Shown: positions 9,901 through 20,696 of the stretch, piece by piece
Layout: each line of letters starts with the position of its first letter
Position numbering within the stretch: position 1 is the first letter of the stretch
Notes under the pieces: model-generated
Told to the model about the DNA's origin: nothing
Seen by the model: the letters and a program-made list of their open reading frames with translations, nothing else
The model's database searches: none
From: Ephydatia muelleri
Taxonomy: Eukaryota > Porifera > Demospongiae > Spongillida > Spongillidae
Reading direction: 5' to 3'
Assembly: GCA_013339895.1 (NCBI GenBank)
Contig: JABACO010000124.1
Span: 30,692-94,691, forward strand
Length of the DNA stretch: 64,000 nt
Position numbers and translations under genes: made by a program

Positions 9901-10903
9901 AAGCCACTCGCAGTCCCCCTCCTTCGACAGCTGCTGAATTGTTTGAGAAGGTACTTTCTATTTCAATCACATTCCCCATCGCCGCATCATGAAATTCGGC
10001 ATACAATCCTCCTCCCCAGACAGCCGTATTGTTTTGAAATGTGCAGTTGGACAGTGTGATAGTATTGTCCGAAGCACTGCGTTTAAAAAACAAAGCGAGA
10101 CCTCCTCCTTTACCAAACGCGTCATGGTTGCACGCGTATGGAATGATGAAGGTTGGAATGTTGACTGCCACGTTTCCAGTAAACGTGGAATTCGTGAAGT
10201 CATACATTGATCCCTTATTGTGCTGTAGTGACGAGGGAGCACAGAATTCTCCCGGAGCGGAGTAGGTGAATTCAATGCCAAACCCTCCTCCTCCGGGGGT
10301 TGTGCGGTCTTGTGCGACGTTGTTGGAGAATACGGAGTTTGCTATGAGGTTTTTTCCCGTCGTGTCGTACATGATGACGCCCATACCGAACGAGTTAGTA
10401 ACGGTGACGTGACGCAAGCTGACAGAATCGCACAGCTGAAAGTACAGCGCTACTGTAAACTTTAGCAGTGTGTAGGGGCTCTCAGTGTCGCTCAGGTTTC
10501 GGCTAGTACTGTTGTGTGAAGTGCCGCAGCCGAGAAACACCACATTTTCGATGGCAAGAAAAGAAACGTTTTCGAAAGACAAGCCGGCATTTCGCGCACA
10601 CCTCACCGTGGACGAAGTGCCGTTGCTCGCTATGGTGATGTTCCGGAGGTTAGCGAGGGTGTTGGGTTCCCCACCAACGAGCGAGTGATCCCCCGCGGCG
10701 CTGAGCAAGTAGAGAGTGGAGTGGTTAGCGTACCTCAGGGCGTAGCTCAGAGTCGCGCACCGAAACCCAGAGAGGGGGTCGAGGCACTGCGAGTCGTCTC
10801 TTCCACTAGAGGGATCCACTGATATTGTGTTGTCGCTCGGGACGTTTAGACATATGCCGCTAACAATGAATGGCGATAGGAGAAGAAGAATCCTGGGCAC
10901 CAT
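6920..10903 (-). CDS. Gene A: beta-helix repeat, Cys-rich, multi-pass membrane protein
   Basis: An intact single-exon gene. I use the ATG at 10903 rather than the one at 10918, because the context CGACTCTAGTAATGGTG is shared by all three paralogues. Counting from 10918: a hydrophobic signal peptide (about 6-24, ILLLLSPFIVSGICL); about 60-590, a right-handed beta-helix-like region with many GGA/GGG turns and FxNN/FxGN motifs (FTGN, FQNN, FSNN, FMNN, FFNN, FEGN) and many N-glycosylation sites; 720-855, a Cys-rich stretch ending in an EGF-like CGECVPSYAPS...CVPCDSS; about 860-1247, nine or so hydrophobic helices; then an 80-residue polar tail. The GGA/FxxN pattern resembles chlamydial Pmp repeats, but eukaryotic surface proteins share it. 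Probable role: cell-surface recognition or adhesion with a membrane-embedded signalling or transport part (inference). A is the only uninterrupted copy. Confidence 0.85.
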   Translation of the reverse strand: MVPRILLLLSPFIVSGICLNVPSDNTISVDPSSGRDDSQCLDPLSGFRCATLSYALRYANHSTLYLLSAAGDHSLVGGEPNTLANLRNITIASNGTSSTVRCARNAGLSFENVSFLAIENVVFLGCGTSHNSTSRNLSDTESPYTLLKFTVALYFQLCDSVSLRHVTVTNSFGMGVIMYDTTGKNLIANSVFSNNVAQDRTTPGGGGFGIEFTYSAPGEFCAPSSLQHNKGSMYDFTNSTFTGNVAVNIPTFIIPYACNHDAFGKGGGLALFFKRSASDNTITLSNCTFQNNTAVWGGGLYAEFHDAAMGNVIEIESTFSNNSAAVEGGGLRVAYYTPGDNQNIGANNFTLRSSTFMNNHAFTGGAIAVLPSLLSAEKSIPEILVFNCTFESNEAELGSAVYGSYIALNSVSLITPVIDFQMCTFTNNFLNAHEDRRVAEHYIGIGAVYLNGLDATFNGAILFTNNSGSALAVVGAYVDFTSSNVSFFNNTGDKGGAISLLGDASMLISNYTNARFEGNRVSTYGGAIYNSYIERESFSSYSKCFIRYNPFLVPPDQWTAHFIFRNNTASISGNSIYSTSILPCSLFTATPNESKTVFCWNLTFWNYDDNCTGEIGTGFGKLSAGKAVTFPGMIYQLPINITDELGHDINGHTAFITTIGTQDPQPVASVDPGFYVAVDGIIQLNGNGSANQTIILTLEGTGNGMWHSEITVQLLPCPPGLSQDTNDQNDTCKCDPSETFNSIVFCLGGNSVKFAALIKVGYWIGFVPELSRAELVVATCPQGFCKKGSSGASVFQLSDTYIYLPLNASALDSVVCAPNRMGFVCGECVPSYAPSINDDAYSCVPCDSSQLVGNVFKYIGIVYIPLVLFFLVIILFNVKLTTGPANAFILFGQAIVSSFDATFNSQLTIGSDIYKGTMVYFKGCSFIYRVFNLDFFAYLLNPFCIGTQLSTLDVIELNYVVAIVPCVMILIVMACYQVTKLTCIVKICCWNRRHENRGNQKLSCTKAFSFSPILAFAAFLLLSYNKVSITASKVLSQVRFRDASGLDIGVTRYYYAAQYDSGYWRYALPSSFITVLIIVLPIILLGFPVRLFEKCISRVPAIMKHYPADKINIFLDAFQGCFLDNRRYFASAYFFFRLIVNGVFIFLPSVSLQFTCQQFLCIAMVALIVFLQPYKVVAYNFIDILIFSNLAFISILNGYILQYSSDLNQRETINALLVTISILISLPLIYMVGSLIWYLLLLEPKKDMIVSILQSRLHKDLKVKATVVNGTVTTIQFERNDNQEDNVSVNMVTNASGDLEVFDARMREQVRKADKSPFPSNVHGNAH

Positions 10904-12690
10904 TACTAGAGTCGGCATACCTCCGCAACTCGAACTACCACGGACTATTTGAGCTTAATTTGTATGTCTACATTTATACATAGGTGTCGCGTGACTCTCT
11001 GGTCATTAGCACCTAAGGTACATGTGACTCCCCCTGGCGCCAACGTAAGATGGAAGAGTTTAAGGAGGATGATTGAGTTTAACGTATTTGAGAAGTACCT
11101 TGTGCACCGTAAGTTATCCAAATCATTTCTCGAAGGCCGATCAGTAAAGCAAATTAAAGAAGAAAGTCAGCTATAAAAAAGAACGTGAATGAATAGGAGG
11201 GCTATGAGGCGCACTTGTATTCGAACAGATAAGGAGAAAAAGCGTGTCCTGTAGTAGTCGTGTCATAACGGTTTGGCAGGTTTGCGAAATGTTTTTTTTT
11301 TTATATGTGTGTGCATGTGCGTGTGAGGAAGGTGATGATAATTTTAATTCAGTTAGTCAGTAGTGCATGTGGGTAAAGAGCACTAGAATTGAATGAGCTC
11401 AGGAAATCGGGCCTCTTTTGATTGGTATGCAGACTATATAGTTCAGCATGCTATGTTGATGTGACTAATTAGAGATAAGATCAGTGCTAAAGCAATGGAA
11501 AACATTGCAATTGCACAAGCTAAAGACAAATTGTAGAGACATGCATACCCTAAGGTAATGTTTATATTGTATACCATTGTTGTACGCACACTTGTTCTCC
11601 TGGAAAAGTGGTAGGGATTCTACAATTATAGATGACAAACTCAAGCCTTGCTGAAAGGGTGCGGTACATGCTGACCTGGCAAGGGTTGTCTATACTCTAT
11701 ATGCAGAGATAACTGGTTACAGGGACGGTGTTGAAGAAAGCTGTTCACACTAGTCAGCAAACTGAATATCATCCAACCCTCCTACACTGTATAGCATCAT
11801 CATGTCAAAAGAGAACTGCTTGCCAAATGGTGGACTTGCATGCATTTGCCTATAGTCTCCTGAGCCGAGTAAATTAACATCACCAGCAGAATCAGTATCA
11901 GCAAATGTCAATGTCCTGTCACCAAAAAATGAAAACTGCTCACAAATCAGCTTTAGTGATTGTCCCTCATCACCCGAGAAGAGTGAACTCTCTGGCCCAC
12001 CATCCTTGTCAACAGATTTCGATGCCTATTCCATTTATCATTAGAAGATAACATTGACTGCTCTCCAATTGTAGTAAATGAGTGTGTTCCATCTCGTGAG
12101 ATGTGTAAAAATGAGAAGCAGAAACAGGATTCCTGTGAACTGAAAGCGGTTACCAAGGAAGAAGCAGTAATAACTAGACAACATGTCAAACACAGTTTGT
12201 ATGTAAATAATGAGACATTTTATACTGCAAAGCTTGCGTTTGGTGTTAATTGAATGGGGAGTCATTGATACCTAGATGCGACTGACTCCCTACGGATTCG
12301 TTCCTACCGTGGGCGGTCATTTATAGGACCAATCTTCGGGGGAGTCATTGATCCCTTAGCGTTCGGTGAGGGGGTCAACTATCCCTAGGGATCAATGACC
12401 AGGAGTCATTAACCCAGTGTCCACTTTCGGCAGAAATGAGAGAACAATCTATAATTTGGAACTTAATGAACGGATCGCTATTTCCAAATATCTCTCAATC
12501 CTGCCTATGTTTTGGTGCGTTCTTTGGTAGCTAGGACTAAGGTATTGCAGTTACACCTACTTCCGGTTATCTTGGAGCATGTACAAACTAAGCATGCTCA
12601 AAGCCGAACTACTAACGTGCGTGAATTCTAACACTCACCGAGTGAGGAATCCGGTATGATGATAAATTGAAGCTAATTGGAGGTGTCGCG
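10904..12690. other. Region upstream of gene A, no supported gene
   Basis: Compared with paralogues B and C, where the conserved upstream block lies about 370 bp from the ATG, gene A has about 1.4 kb of extra sequence here. Short frames exist: one on + ends at 11176 in KLSKSFLEGRSVKQIKEES, and another near 12030-12250 reads REMCKNEKQKQDSCELKAV. Neither matches anything I know. The stretch 12245-12420 repeats the words AGTCATTGAT and CAATGACC several times. It may be an insertion or a rearranged promoter. Confidence 0.45.
12543..12650. repeat. Fragment of dispersed repeat R1
   Basis: This stretch (TGCAGTTACACCTACTTCCG, then AACTAAGCATGCTCAAAGCC) matches the start of longer copies at 13131 and, in part, 15591. 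It is a truncated copy of a dispersed repeat. Confidence 0.65.
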
Positions 12691-12860
12691 ATTGAATCAG
12701 GAGTGAAGAGAGACTTGTATTCTACCCCATTGTATCGTCATTTACTTGATTTATACTCCACGAGTCCCTATACCTTGGAAGATCTCGCGGCTGAGAAAGT
12801 ATATAATCAATTCATATGTGGATAGGTTCAGGAGAGAAATGTCTTTGTAACATGACATGC
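12690..12860 (-). promoter_or_regulatory. Conserved upstream block shared with paralogues B and C
   Basis: Read on the minus strand, this block aligns with about 26080-26250 upstream of gene B and 40400-40560 upstream of gene C. Shared words include GAGAGAAATGTCTT, TATAATCAATTCATATG and CGTCA-TTACTTGATTTA. It lies upstream of the ATG in all three genes. Either it is retained duplicated flank or a conserved regulatory or 5' untranslated segment. Confidence 0.5.
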
Positions 12861-12977
12861 AGCCTACGTCTATACACTATAGAAATACACTATAAAGATT
12901 CAGGTTTGGATTCACAAGGTATAAACTACACGACAAACGTAACGTTCTGAATGTGGTTAATTTGGTACACCTTAGTA

Positions 12978-13023
12978 CGAATACCACATTTGCCACTTTA
13001 CCTAATATAGGCAAATGTGGTAC
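12978..13023. repeat. Small inverted repeat
   Basis: TACCACATTTGCC and its complement GGCAAATGTGGTA face each other across about 17 bp. Possible miniature element remnant or hairpin. Confidence 0.5.
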
Positions 13024-13130
13024 TAGCACCAATGTATGCCTAATCAACCACACATTGTAGTGCAATACCATAGTGGAATTTTCCACATTTCAAATACAGC
13101 AGCTAGCAGCTGTAATATTATTTGCTAAAC

Positions 13131-13600
13131 TGCAGTTACACCCACTTCCGGTTACCTTGGTGGGTGTGCTTGGCATACACTGCATGCATGTGTAAACTAA
13201 GCATGTTCAAAGCCGAACTACTGACTTCAATTCTAAGACTAAGGGACGTTGGTATATTTGCTGCAATCGCTAAAATTGCTTGCACGCTATATACGTGTGT
13301 AACACAGCATGCAAATGCAGGACGGGATTGGTTATTCCCGTTTAAATTTTGTGCGTTCGGCATTCGCGCTGCCGCGAACTCTCGTTATGACAATAATTAT
13401 TTGACAGAAATAAATTATGCATGTAACGGCAGTGCTGCCACGATATATCTCGCGATTCTATTATAATAACGCAATAGCTGTATATCACAAAATTATATCC
13501 AATCACGCGAATGGACGACGTATACCGACGAAGCCATTACAGTTCAGAAAAAAGAAAAAAAAACTCTCTTTTAATCGATTAGTTGCATGCAAGTATAACT
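13131..13600. repeat. Dispersed repeat R1, long copy
   Basis: About 470 bp shared with 15591-15930, including AACTAAGCATG, GGTATATTTGCTGCAATCGC and CGGCAGTGCTGCCACGATAT. No coding capacity. Probably a non-autonomous element or SINE-like unit of unknown type. No clear terminal repeats were found. Confidence 0.65.
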
Positions 13601-13734
13601 GAGTGACCGTTTCCACTGACATTTGGTGTGTTGATTTGTTGTGCAAAGTTATGAAACGTATGTTAATCAAATCGTGCAAAAAAGTGATTGAGACACGAAT
13701 AATTCATTTATTAATATATATGAGCTAATCCTAT

Positions 13735-14664
13735 ATCACATTCGCCTAACAGGTTCATAGTGGTCACATGTATTGACCAGATAAACAGCTTCTTTGGAAT
13801 GCTCATGCACAACATTGCTGTTTTCACATGGATGTGGCAAAAAGTGTAGCCACTTGTTAGAATGTCCAGATTGACAAAACACTCCGCTACATATTGAACA
13901 CTGCAAAAATTTCAACTTCCGTAGCCCAGACAGATGAACTGTGCATGTCTGTTCTTGCTAGATGTTTCATGAGCATTAAGGTAGCATGACAAATTTTCAG
14001 CATGTTTGATGTTGCAATAGCTCTGAGTTCTAGGTGTTCATCTTGGGAGCCAGTTATAACAAATGCCAAAGCTCTAAAAAGCAGTTACCATCTCTTTGAA
14101 TTCTTACTGTTGCAGCAGGCTGGTGGGAAATGCTATATTCTTTAGGTTGAAGAATGTGAGTAATATTCCTTCTAACAAACGTCATGCCAAGCCTTTGCAT
14201 AGACTTCTTTGCCACTCATCACATGGTGGCAAGTATGTGATAGTAGATGTCTTTTGACCATCTTCAGCAATTTCCTCTATCACATCATCTGGGTGTCTTG
14301 AAGTTTGATCTTCACTTTCCACAATTTTCTTCAAGCTAAATTCATCTTTGCTAGAGAACAATCTTCGTTTAGCACACACCCACTGGCAAAATGAATCAAG
14401 CTGTGCTGAAGACATTAGATAGTATACGCTTCCCAATAAATGGAGTGGCTTCAGAGTTCCCCCACCACCTGCTGTACACCAAACATCAATTAACTCTACT
14501 GCTTTGACAATGCTGTATGCTCTGTCCACATAGGAGTATACCTTCTTCTTAAATGCCTCAAATTCATCACATAAATCCTCACTTATGATTACAAAGTCAC
14601 CTCCACATACTTCTCGCAGCTGTACTCCACCAAAGCATGTTCTGTATTCTATCCATAATGCCAC
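13735..14664 (-). pseudogene. Decayed gene with an OTU-type cysteine protease domain
   Basis: The longest open piece is 14182-14664 (160 codons, LCDEFEAFKKKVYSYVDRAY and so on), which I do not recognise. Just downstream on the same strand, in overlapping frames, come RIQRDGNCF, RALAFVITGSQDEHLELRA, VWATEVEIFA, FCQSGHSNKWLHFLP and finally CDHYEPVRRM. These match the order of an OTU deubiquitinase-like fold: the catalytic Cys in DGNCF, the VWATEVEI strand, and the catalytic His in the DHYEPV ending. A possible upstream exon ends near 14786 (GIHYEAKEDDEAFD before GTAAGT). Several single-base frame changes separate the pieces, so I call it a pseudogene. OTU proteases occur both in host genes and as passengers of DNA transposons, and I cannot tell which this was. 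Confidence 0.55.
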
Positions 14665-14904
14665 TGTAGTGTCCTTGCTAAGAGCAAATCTCTATCCTTT
14701 AGCTTTAAATCTGGTAATATCTCCTAAAATGAATAACAATAAACGTTAATATACATGTATAAAGAATGCATGCATTTCACTTACATCGAATGCTTCATCA
14801 TCCTCCTTAGCTTCATAGTGTATACCATCTCTAGCCCTTTTTCTCTAATTTCTATACATTCTTTTGCTTCCTCATCCGATCGCCGCTGATCACTTCACAA
14901 AAAC

Positions 14905-15060
14905 ACTTGTTTAAAGGGGGGGGGACCATAATACGCATGCGCGGACCAAATATTTCAGACAAAATTAGTCCGGGGGGAACGATTTTTTCATAAAAATTGG
15001 TCCGGGGGGACCAATTTTTGGGGGGAACCAAAATTTTCGCGACAGTCCCCTTACGATAAC
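14905..15060. repeat. G-rich direct repeat block
   Basis: The phrase GGTCCGGGGGGACC/AACC alternates with AATTTTT-type spacers at about 25-bp spacing. A low-complexity, possibly transposon-derived tandem block with no gene. Confidence 0.5.
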
Positions 15061-15219
15061 ATGTCACCATTTGGGTCTCTCTCCATAGACAGTTTTCATA
15101 TTATATGCATCCCCCTGTTGAATCTATAAGCCCCTCCATCCATCCAGATAGTGCATTCTGCAAAAATGGAGATGTTAGGTTACCCAAATCCACTCCAATT
15201 CTCAGGATTGAGATGGTGA

Positions 15220-15589
15220 CAAGATCTATAATAACCTAGTTGATTTACCTTTTGAGAGTTTTTTCACTAAACCGGCTAGGTCTTATTCCATCCGAGGTCA
15301 TCCTCGTATCCTGCGATCCAAACATTTACCCCATCATGCATTCCGAGCGCATTTTTTCACTGAACGTGTGATACCTATATGGAACCACTTACCCCATGAT
15401 GTTGTCACTTCATTGAACATTACAGTTATTCGTACCCGACTTAGATCTGTTGACCTATCACCCTTTTGTACGTTATATCCCTTCCATGTTTAGGCAGTTT
15501 GTAAGTGCACGTACTCATTGTGCCACTACTTGCCTTTTTGCATATGTATTTGTGTTTATATGTATGCAATCAATCAATCAATCAATCAA
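15220..15589 (+). mobile_element. 5'-truncated LINE copy (3' end only)
   Basis: About 370 bp nearly identical to the 3' end of the LINE at 39212-39560: the C-terminal reverse transcriptase region (CCAAACATTTACCCCATCAT, ATATGGAACCACTTACCCC) and the 3' untranslated region. It ends in a short AATC tandem tail (15567-15589). 5' truncation and a simple-repeat tail are typical of target-primed LINE insertion. It lies directly against repeat R1. Confidence 0.85.
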
Positions 15590-15590
15590 A

Positions 15591-15930
15591 AAACTAAGCA
15601 TGCTCAAAGCCGAACTACTAACTTGAATTCTAACACTAAGGGATACGATGGTATATTTGCTGCAATCGCTAAAATTGCTTGCACGCTATATACGGTGTGT
15701 AACACAGCATGCAACTGAATGCATGACGGGATTGACCCGTTTGAATGTTCTGCGTTCGGCTGCCGCGAACTCCCGCCTTATGACAATAATTATTGGACAT
15801 AAATAATTTATGCATGTAACGGCAGTGCTGCCACGATATATTTCGCGATTCTATTTTAAGATCGCAATAGCTGTACAGCACGTCCACTGAACGGACATAT
15901 ACGGACGAAGCTTTTTAATTTACGGAGTTC
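15591..15930. repeat. Dispersed repeat R1, second long copy
   Basis: Same sequence as 13196-13520 with small indels, starting AACTAAGCATGCTCAAAGCC at the LINE tail. The LINE fragment has replaced or displaced its left end. Confidence 0.65.
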
Positions 15931-16536
15931 TTGAATTTAAGGATCTGGTTTTCAACCACTTCCTACATTGTACAGTAGCATCATAGGAATAGGCAAACGT
16001 GTCATACAATAACAAGAATCCGAGTAACCACAGGTAAAATGATACCATTAGCTATCAAATCAGAAAAGTTAATGCAATACTTAAGGCCACTTTGACTATA
16101 CCGGCATTAACGTTTTGTAACACATAATACACTGAAGTTCACAAAAAGAGCGCTTTGTTAGCGCAATCGTGTGGTAGCTTAGAGTACCCAAAATATATTG
16201 ACTTCACAATAAATGAGATCGTTTCCGCGAAAAGGATACATTATAAAATTTCCAGTACGCGCAATAGAAATGTAACGCTTGCGTTGAAATGTATGGCTAA
16301 TTATAAATGCAGAGCCTTACAACTCCTTAATTAACAGATACTTCGATTCTCAGTGCGTAAGAAGCAGTGTGTATAGACATTGTAGACTTCTAGAATATCA
16401 ACAACAAAAAATTGAAATCTTGCGTTATGTTCGGAAACGATCCATTTGCATACATGTATACATGCGCATGCGCAATACATACAATAATGTTCAACTACTA
16501 CACTTGTCTTCCTTCAGATAACAGGCTTAATATCGT
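15931..16536. other. Intergenic, no feature recognised
   Basis: AT-rich DNA up to the hAT target site. I see no credible gene, RNA or repeat. Confidence 0.5.
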
Positions 16537-16554
16537 TCGGTCTGCAGTGATGCC

Positions 16555-16640
16555 GCGGTCAGCTATTATCGATCCGGTCACGTTCACGGCTAACCGTACC
16601 GGTCACGTTTACGGCTAACCGTACCGGTCACGTTTACGGA
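16555..16640. repeat. Subterminal tandem repeats of the hAT element
   Basis: Three copies of a unit of about 23-25 bp with core CCGGTCACGTTTACGG / CTAACCGTA. They may be transposase binding sites near the left end. Related words occur near the right end at 24360-24420. Confidence 0.65.
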
Positions 16641-19189
16641 CGAAGAGTGACCGTGCTTTACCAATACGGTCACGTTGGCGGTTTGACGGTTGGCCGCCTG
16701 GGTTCAACCCGGTCCCGGTCAATATCCGGCCACAGCACAAATTAATAACCATCGTATTTATATTTTATGTATTAAAAAGTTTGTTACACCGCAAAAATAT
16801 TACTCTTCCACTCTGCCAGCATCCATCCGCCATCTCTTGCAATCAATTACGAGCTTTAACTGAGAAAATACCCTTTCAGAGGGAGCACTGGACGCCGGAA
16901 TGGCTACATACTTTAGGGCTAGCAGAGCAATGTGAGGGAAGTTAGCTTCATGGTCGCTCCACCATTGCATCACGTCATTAACGCGCCAGTTGGTTTGTGG
17001 TTCCAGCATATAGCGCTTGAACTCCTCTTCTATGCTGTCCCTCGCGCTCCTGTTTGCCACCCCAAGAAGAATCTCTTTGGTAGCAGTACATGACTGCAGC
17101 AGAATGCAGTTGATATTGTAAGTAAAAAATTACATTGACTCACATCAAATTCAAACAATGCATCCAGAGCTGATTGATTGGGCGCAACATCTTCCTGAAT
17201 GTCTAATGAGTATCGCGAGTTGGAGGATCAGGATGACTTTCTATCCCAGTAGCAATAAGCAACTCATCCTCCTCCCTTCTAGTTGGTTCCAACCAACTCA
17301 AAATTTTATGGTCAGGGTGGACCAGCGCAGCATCAGTTAGTAAAAAGGATGAGGTCCACCTCCTTCTTGGAATTTTGGTATTGCCACTAGCATATGTTCA
17401 GTTGCAATGTCAATGACATGTGTGTTGTGCATGCACAAAATACTAGTCAGTCAGAGTACTTCTCATTTGCAGGTGTTCGAGAATGGGACGAGCTCCCTTC
17501 ATGAGTATTTTTTTCGTGTCTCAAAACTGGGTTCAAAACCAGATCTGAATTAATTGTAGCGTTTAAAGTTGTGATGAGTCTTGAAACACTAGAAAGAGTC
17601 GGGTACCTTTCACCTTCAAAGAATACAGACATTTCTCTCTGTGGTTTCAGTAATTGGCACTGCAAATAGAACATCCTTTATGCATGGACATACATGACTC
17701 AGAAAACATGCATTATCATCCCTCTCTTGTCAAAATGCAATACCTTATCACACATGTTAAGCATGTATATTATAGTCTAACCAATTTGTTTGCAGACATC
17801 CACTGTTCCTCAGTTGGTACAGGAAGTATGTTAAATTCTTTACACACTTCTTTTATGAAAGGCTTCAATTTAATACACCTCTCCAACATGTAGTACGTAG
17901 AATTCCAACGTGTGACAATGTCTTTTATCACAGTTAGAGCAGAGGGAAAAGAACTGGTTCTACTTGGACATCTATTAAAAAAAAATAATGCATGTCCAAT
18001 ATTACTACAGAACATTATATTTACCTTCATTACTGTCATTGATGATTTCCATAATGTCTTTATCAGCTTTGATCTTTTCCTTTTGTAACCTTTTGAGGTG
18101 CTCTAACCTTTGAGAGCTGTTACGGATTGCATTTGTGATGTCCCGGAAAAGTTGAATGAATTCCCGAGTAGCATGATCAGGAATCTAAACATGTGACATG
18201 CCATATGGACTCTCGTTGCAACACGCTATAATAATAAAGTAACCTTTTTTTTTGCATGGATCAATTGCATTTTTGACAACAAGACTGAATGTATGAGGCA
18301 CACACTGTGTTCTCTTCCGTCACATCATCATCCAGCAGTTGCTGAACTGCTGCTTTGAAATTGGCACCATTATCTGTGGTAATGCTGTCCAATCTGGTAC
18401 CCATCTGTTATCGCACCTCACTACACTCTTTGAGCAATGTTGCAATGTTTTCTGCTGTGTGGGACTCTGCAAAACATAATACACACTCACAATTCAATGG
18501 AATCAAGATAAACTTATATCCATATCAGATACATTGTCAACAGACACAGCCAGCACAGCTGATAACAATTTCCAACTGCATCTCGCCAGTTGCAAGTTCT
18601 GCCCGGTGTGTGGCACTCGATCAATCCAATGCCCTGTCACTAACATAAGATTTTCTCCAGTATGGGCTGTAGCACCATCAGCAGTCAATGGTGTTGACGA
18701 TGCACGTTTCACAGAAAATATAATCTGTTGGCCGGATTGAATGAAACTTGAAATATACATGTATATTATAACACTTACGCTTATCATGTATTCCAAACAT
18801 GATAAAGGCAATAAAATTAATAGAATTATAAGGTATATAACACAGTGCAAAAAGTTTGTTATGCGACACTGTATATTATAACGTATATTCGAATATAAGC
18901 AGCAATATAAGCTGTCTGCGTATTGAACATTATAAGCAAATGCGCATATTGAAATATTGTCAGTCACGTGCGGTTTCTGGTATCTTAGCAAACCTTTGAA
19001 TTTCATTAATGTTACACGGTTTGGTGAACCGCGCACTATCGTAATTTGGGCTTTGACCTTCCGTAAACCAGTCCTCCGCCCCCCCCATCCCCACTCCCCC
19101 TTTGCATCTGCTTGGTTTATAAAACTTTTCTTCGCACATATAAGTGGTACAACACCAAACACAAATATTCAAACACCATAGTGCCTTAA

Positions 19190-19600
19190 GACAGCGGTTC
19201 CCAAGTACTAACTTAGTGTGACCTGATAAAGACGAGAATATAATAACATTTGGCGCCAATTGAAATGGCCATACTTACCTCTAGTGATGGACTTGTTGGT
19301 GCTGACTAACCAAATGCGCACAAAAGAAAAATACATTTTAGTGCCCCCAGCATACTTACCAGTTCGAATAGAAACGCTGCAGAAAAGCAAAATGAAGTTA
19401 GCAAAGCCATTGCGTACTTACCTCAGCAGAATCGACCCGCGCTTGTGATAGCCGAAACCCATAGTCCTTGAGACAGCGGTCCCCACGTACTATGTGACCT
19501 GATAAAGACGAGAACAATAACATTTGGCATCAATTGAAATGGTCATACTTGCCACTGTGTAACTTACCTCAGCAGAATCGGCCGCTTGTAATAACCGGAG
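19190..19600. repeat. Diverged tandem duplication
   Basis: 19190-19290 and 19467-19560 share TGACCTGATAAAGACGAGAA and ATTGAAATGG(C/T)CATACTT. The words TACCTCAGCAGAATCG recur at 19420 and 19566. The unit is about 280 bp. Confidence 0.7.
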
Positions 19601-19969
19601 ACCAACCCCAATAAAGTGCATTGCACAAAAATTATTCAGAGTCGCTTACCGTATACTAGGCTTGCTTTCAGCAGGTTGATGAGGCTGATGTACTACATCA
19701 CAAACGCATCCCCAAAATAACACAAACGTGATAAGCAAAGCCACGTACCTTTCCAGGCCATGCACTCACACAGGAACCCGCCAAAATTAGCCATCACGTG
19801 CAATGGCATACTCTAATTGGTGCATTTTAAAATTTGGTTATAAATAGAAAATAACAACGATAACAGCACTAAGCTATTGACAAGTAAGACTATCACCTAT
19901 TTCTTGAACTGGCAGAAATCTTCAATGTTGCAACATTTACAAGCCTGCGTGAAATTGTAAAAAACAATA

Positions 19970-20696
19970 GAGGTTGTGCAATGGGCGGAGCGAAGTGACG
20001 TTATTTGTGTTAACCGCCATTTTGAGTGTCAAAAGCAATTGTATGGGCAAGGCTTGTTGTGCAGTTGGATGCAGTAATCGTTTCATTAAAGGTTCGGGCG
20101 TTCATTTTCCTCAAGATGAAGAACGTAAGTCCCAGTGGATAGCAGCAGTGGGGCCGGCGCAAAGATTGGATTCTAAATGAGTACTCGTGGATATGTAGCG
20201 TACACTTCGTTTCGGGGGAATAGAGCAACAACCTCCTATCCCCTGATTATGTTCCTTTCCTATTCGAGCACATGAAGAGCCCTTTGAAGAGGAAGCGTGT
20301 GCATGATATGAACAGATTCCACAGAACATTGGAGGTGATAAAAAGGAAGTTGGTAAAAAAAAAATTGATGCTGCAGAGTCTTTGCTACAGCTATCGGAAC
20401 CTGAGGCCAATTATTCCAATCTACACTAACAATCTCTCATACACAACATACGGGTCTTCAAGCGCACCAACCAGCTCCAATTTTACCTTGTAACGCTGTT
20501 TGGCAGTGTCATGAAGCTAATAGTAATACTCAGAGTATTTGGCCGTACTTTCTAGCTGCATTTAATCACACGAAATGGCTCAAACGGTTAGCCAATCACT
20601 CTATTACGGATAGACACGTGTGTGCTTTTGACACTCAAAATGGCGCTTAGCAAAGGTTGCTATTGATGACGATTTATGACGCTATTGCACAACCTC
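19970..20696 (+). mobile_element. Nested THAP-bearing DNA transposon remnant (727 bp), TA target duplication
   Basis: Ends GAGGTTGTGCAAT at 19970 and inverted at 20696, with TA on both sides (19968-19969, 20697-20698). A second, inner inverted pair CGCCATTTTGAGTGTCAAAA lies at 20019 and 20625. It contains the beginning of a THAP-domain protein but no catalytic domain, so it is an internally deleted copy. The TA duplication plus THAP fits ISL2EU-type elements. P-like elements would give 8 bp. Confidence 0.75.
20043..20390 (+). pseudogene. THAP zinc-finger fragment of a transposase
   Basis: Starts MGKACCAVGCSNRFIKGSG with VHFPQDEERKSQWIAAV, the first half of a THAP domain (C-x4-C pair, then FP and W). 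After a one-base shift the second half follows: EYSWICSVHF, then PDYVPFLFEHM, giving the expected C-x2-H pair and closing motif. A basic stretch (SPLKRKRVHDMNR) follows. THAP domains bind transposon ends in several superfamilies. The frame change and missing core make it non-functional. Confidence 0.75.

Noticed and set aside
6920-10903. Bacterial (chlamydial) origin of the beta-helix protein
   Set aside because: The GGA/FxxN pattern is similar, but there is no autotransporter barrel. The protein has a eukaryotic-type Cys-rich stretch and multi-pass membrane part, and there are three paralogues in clearly eukaryotic DNA.
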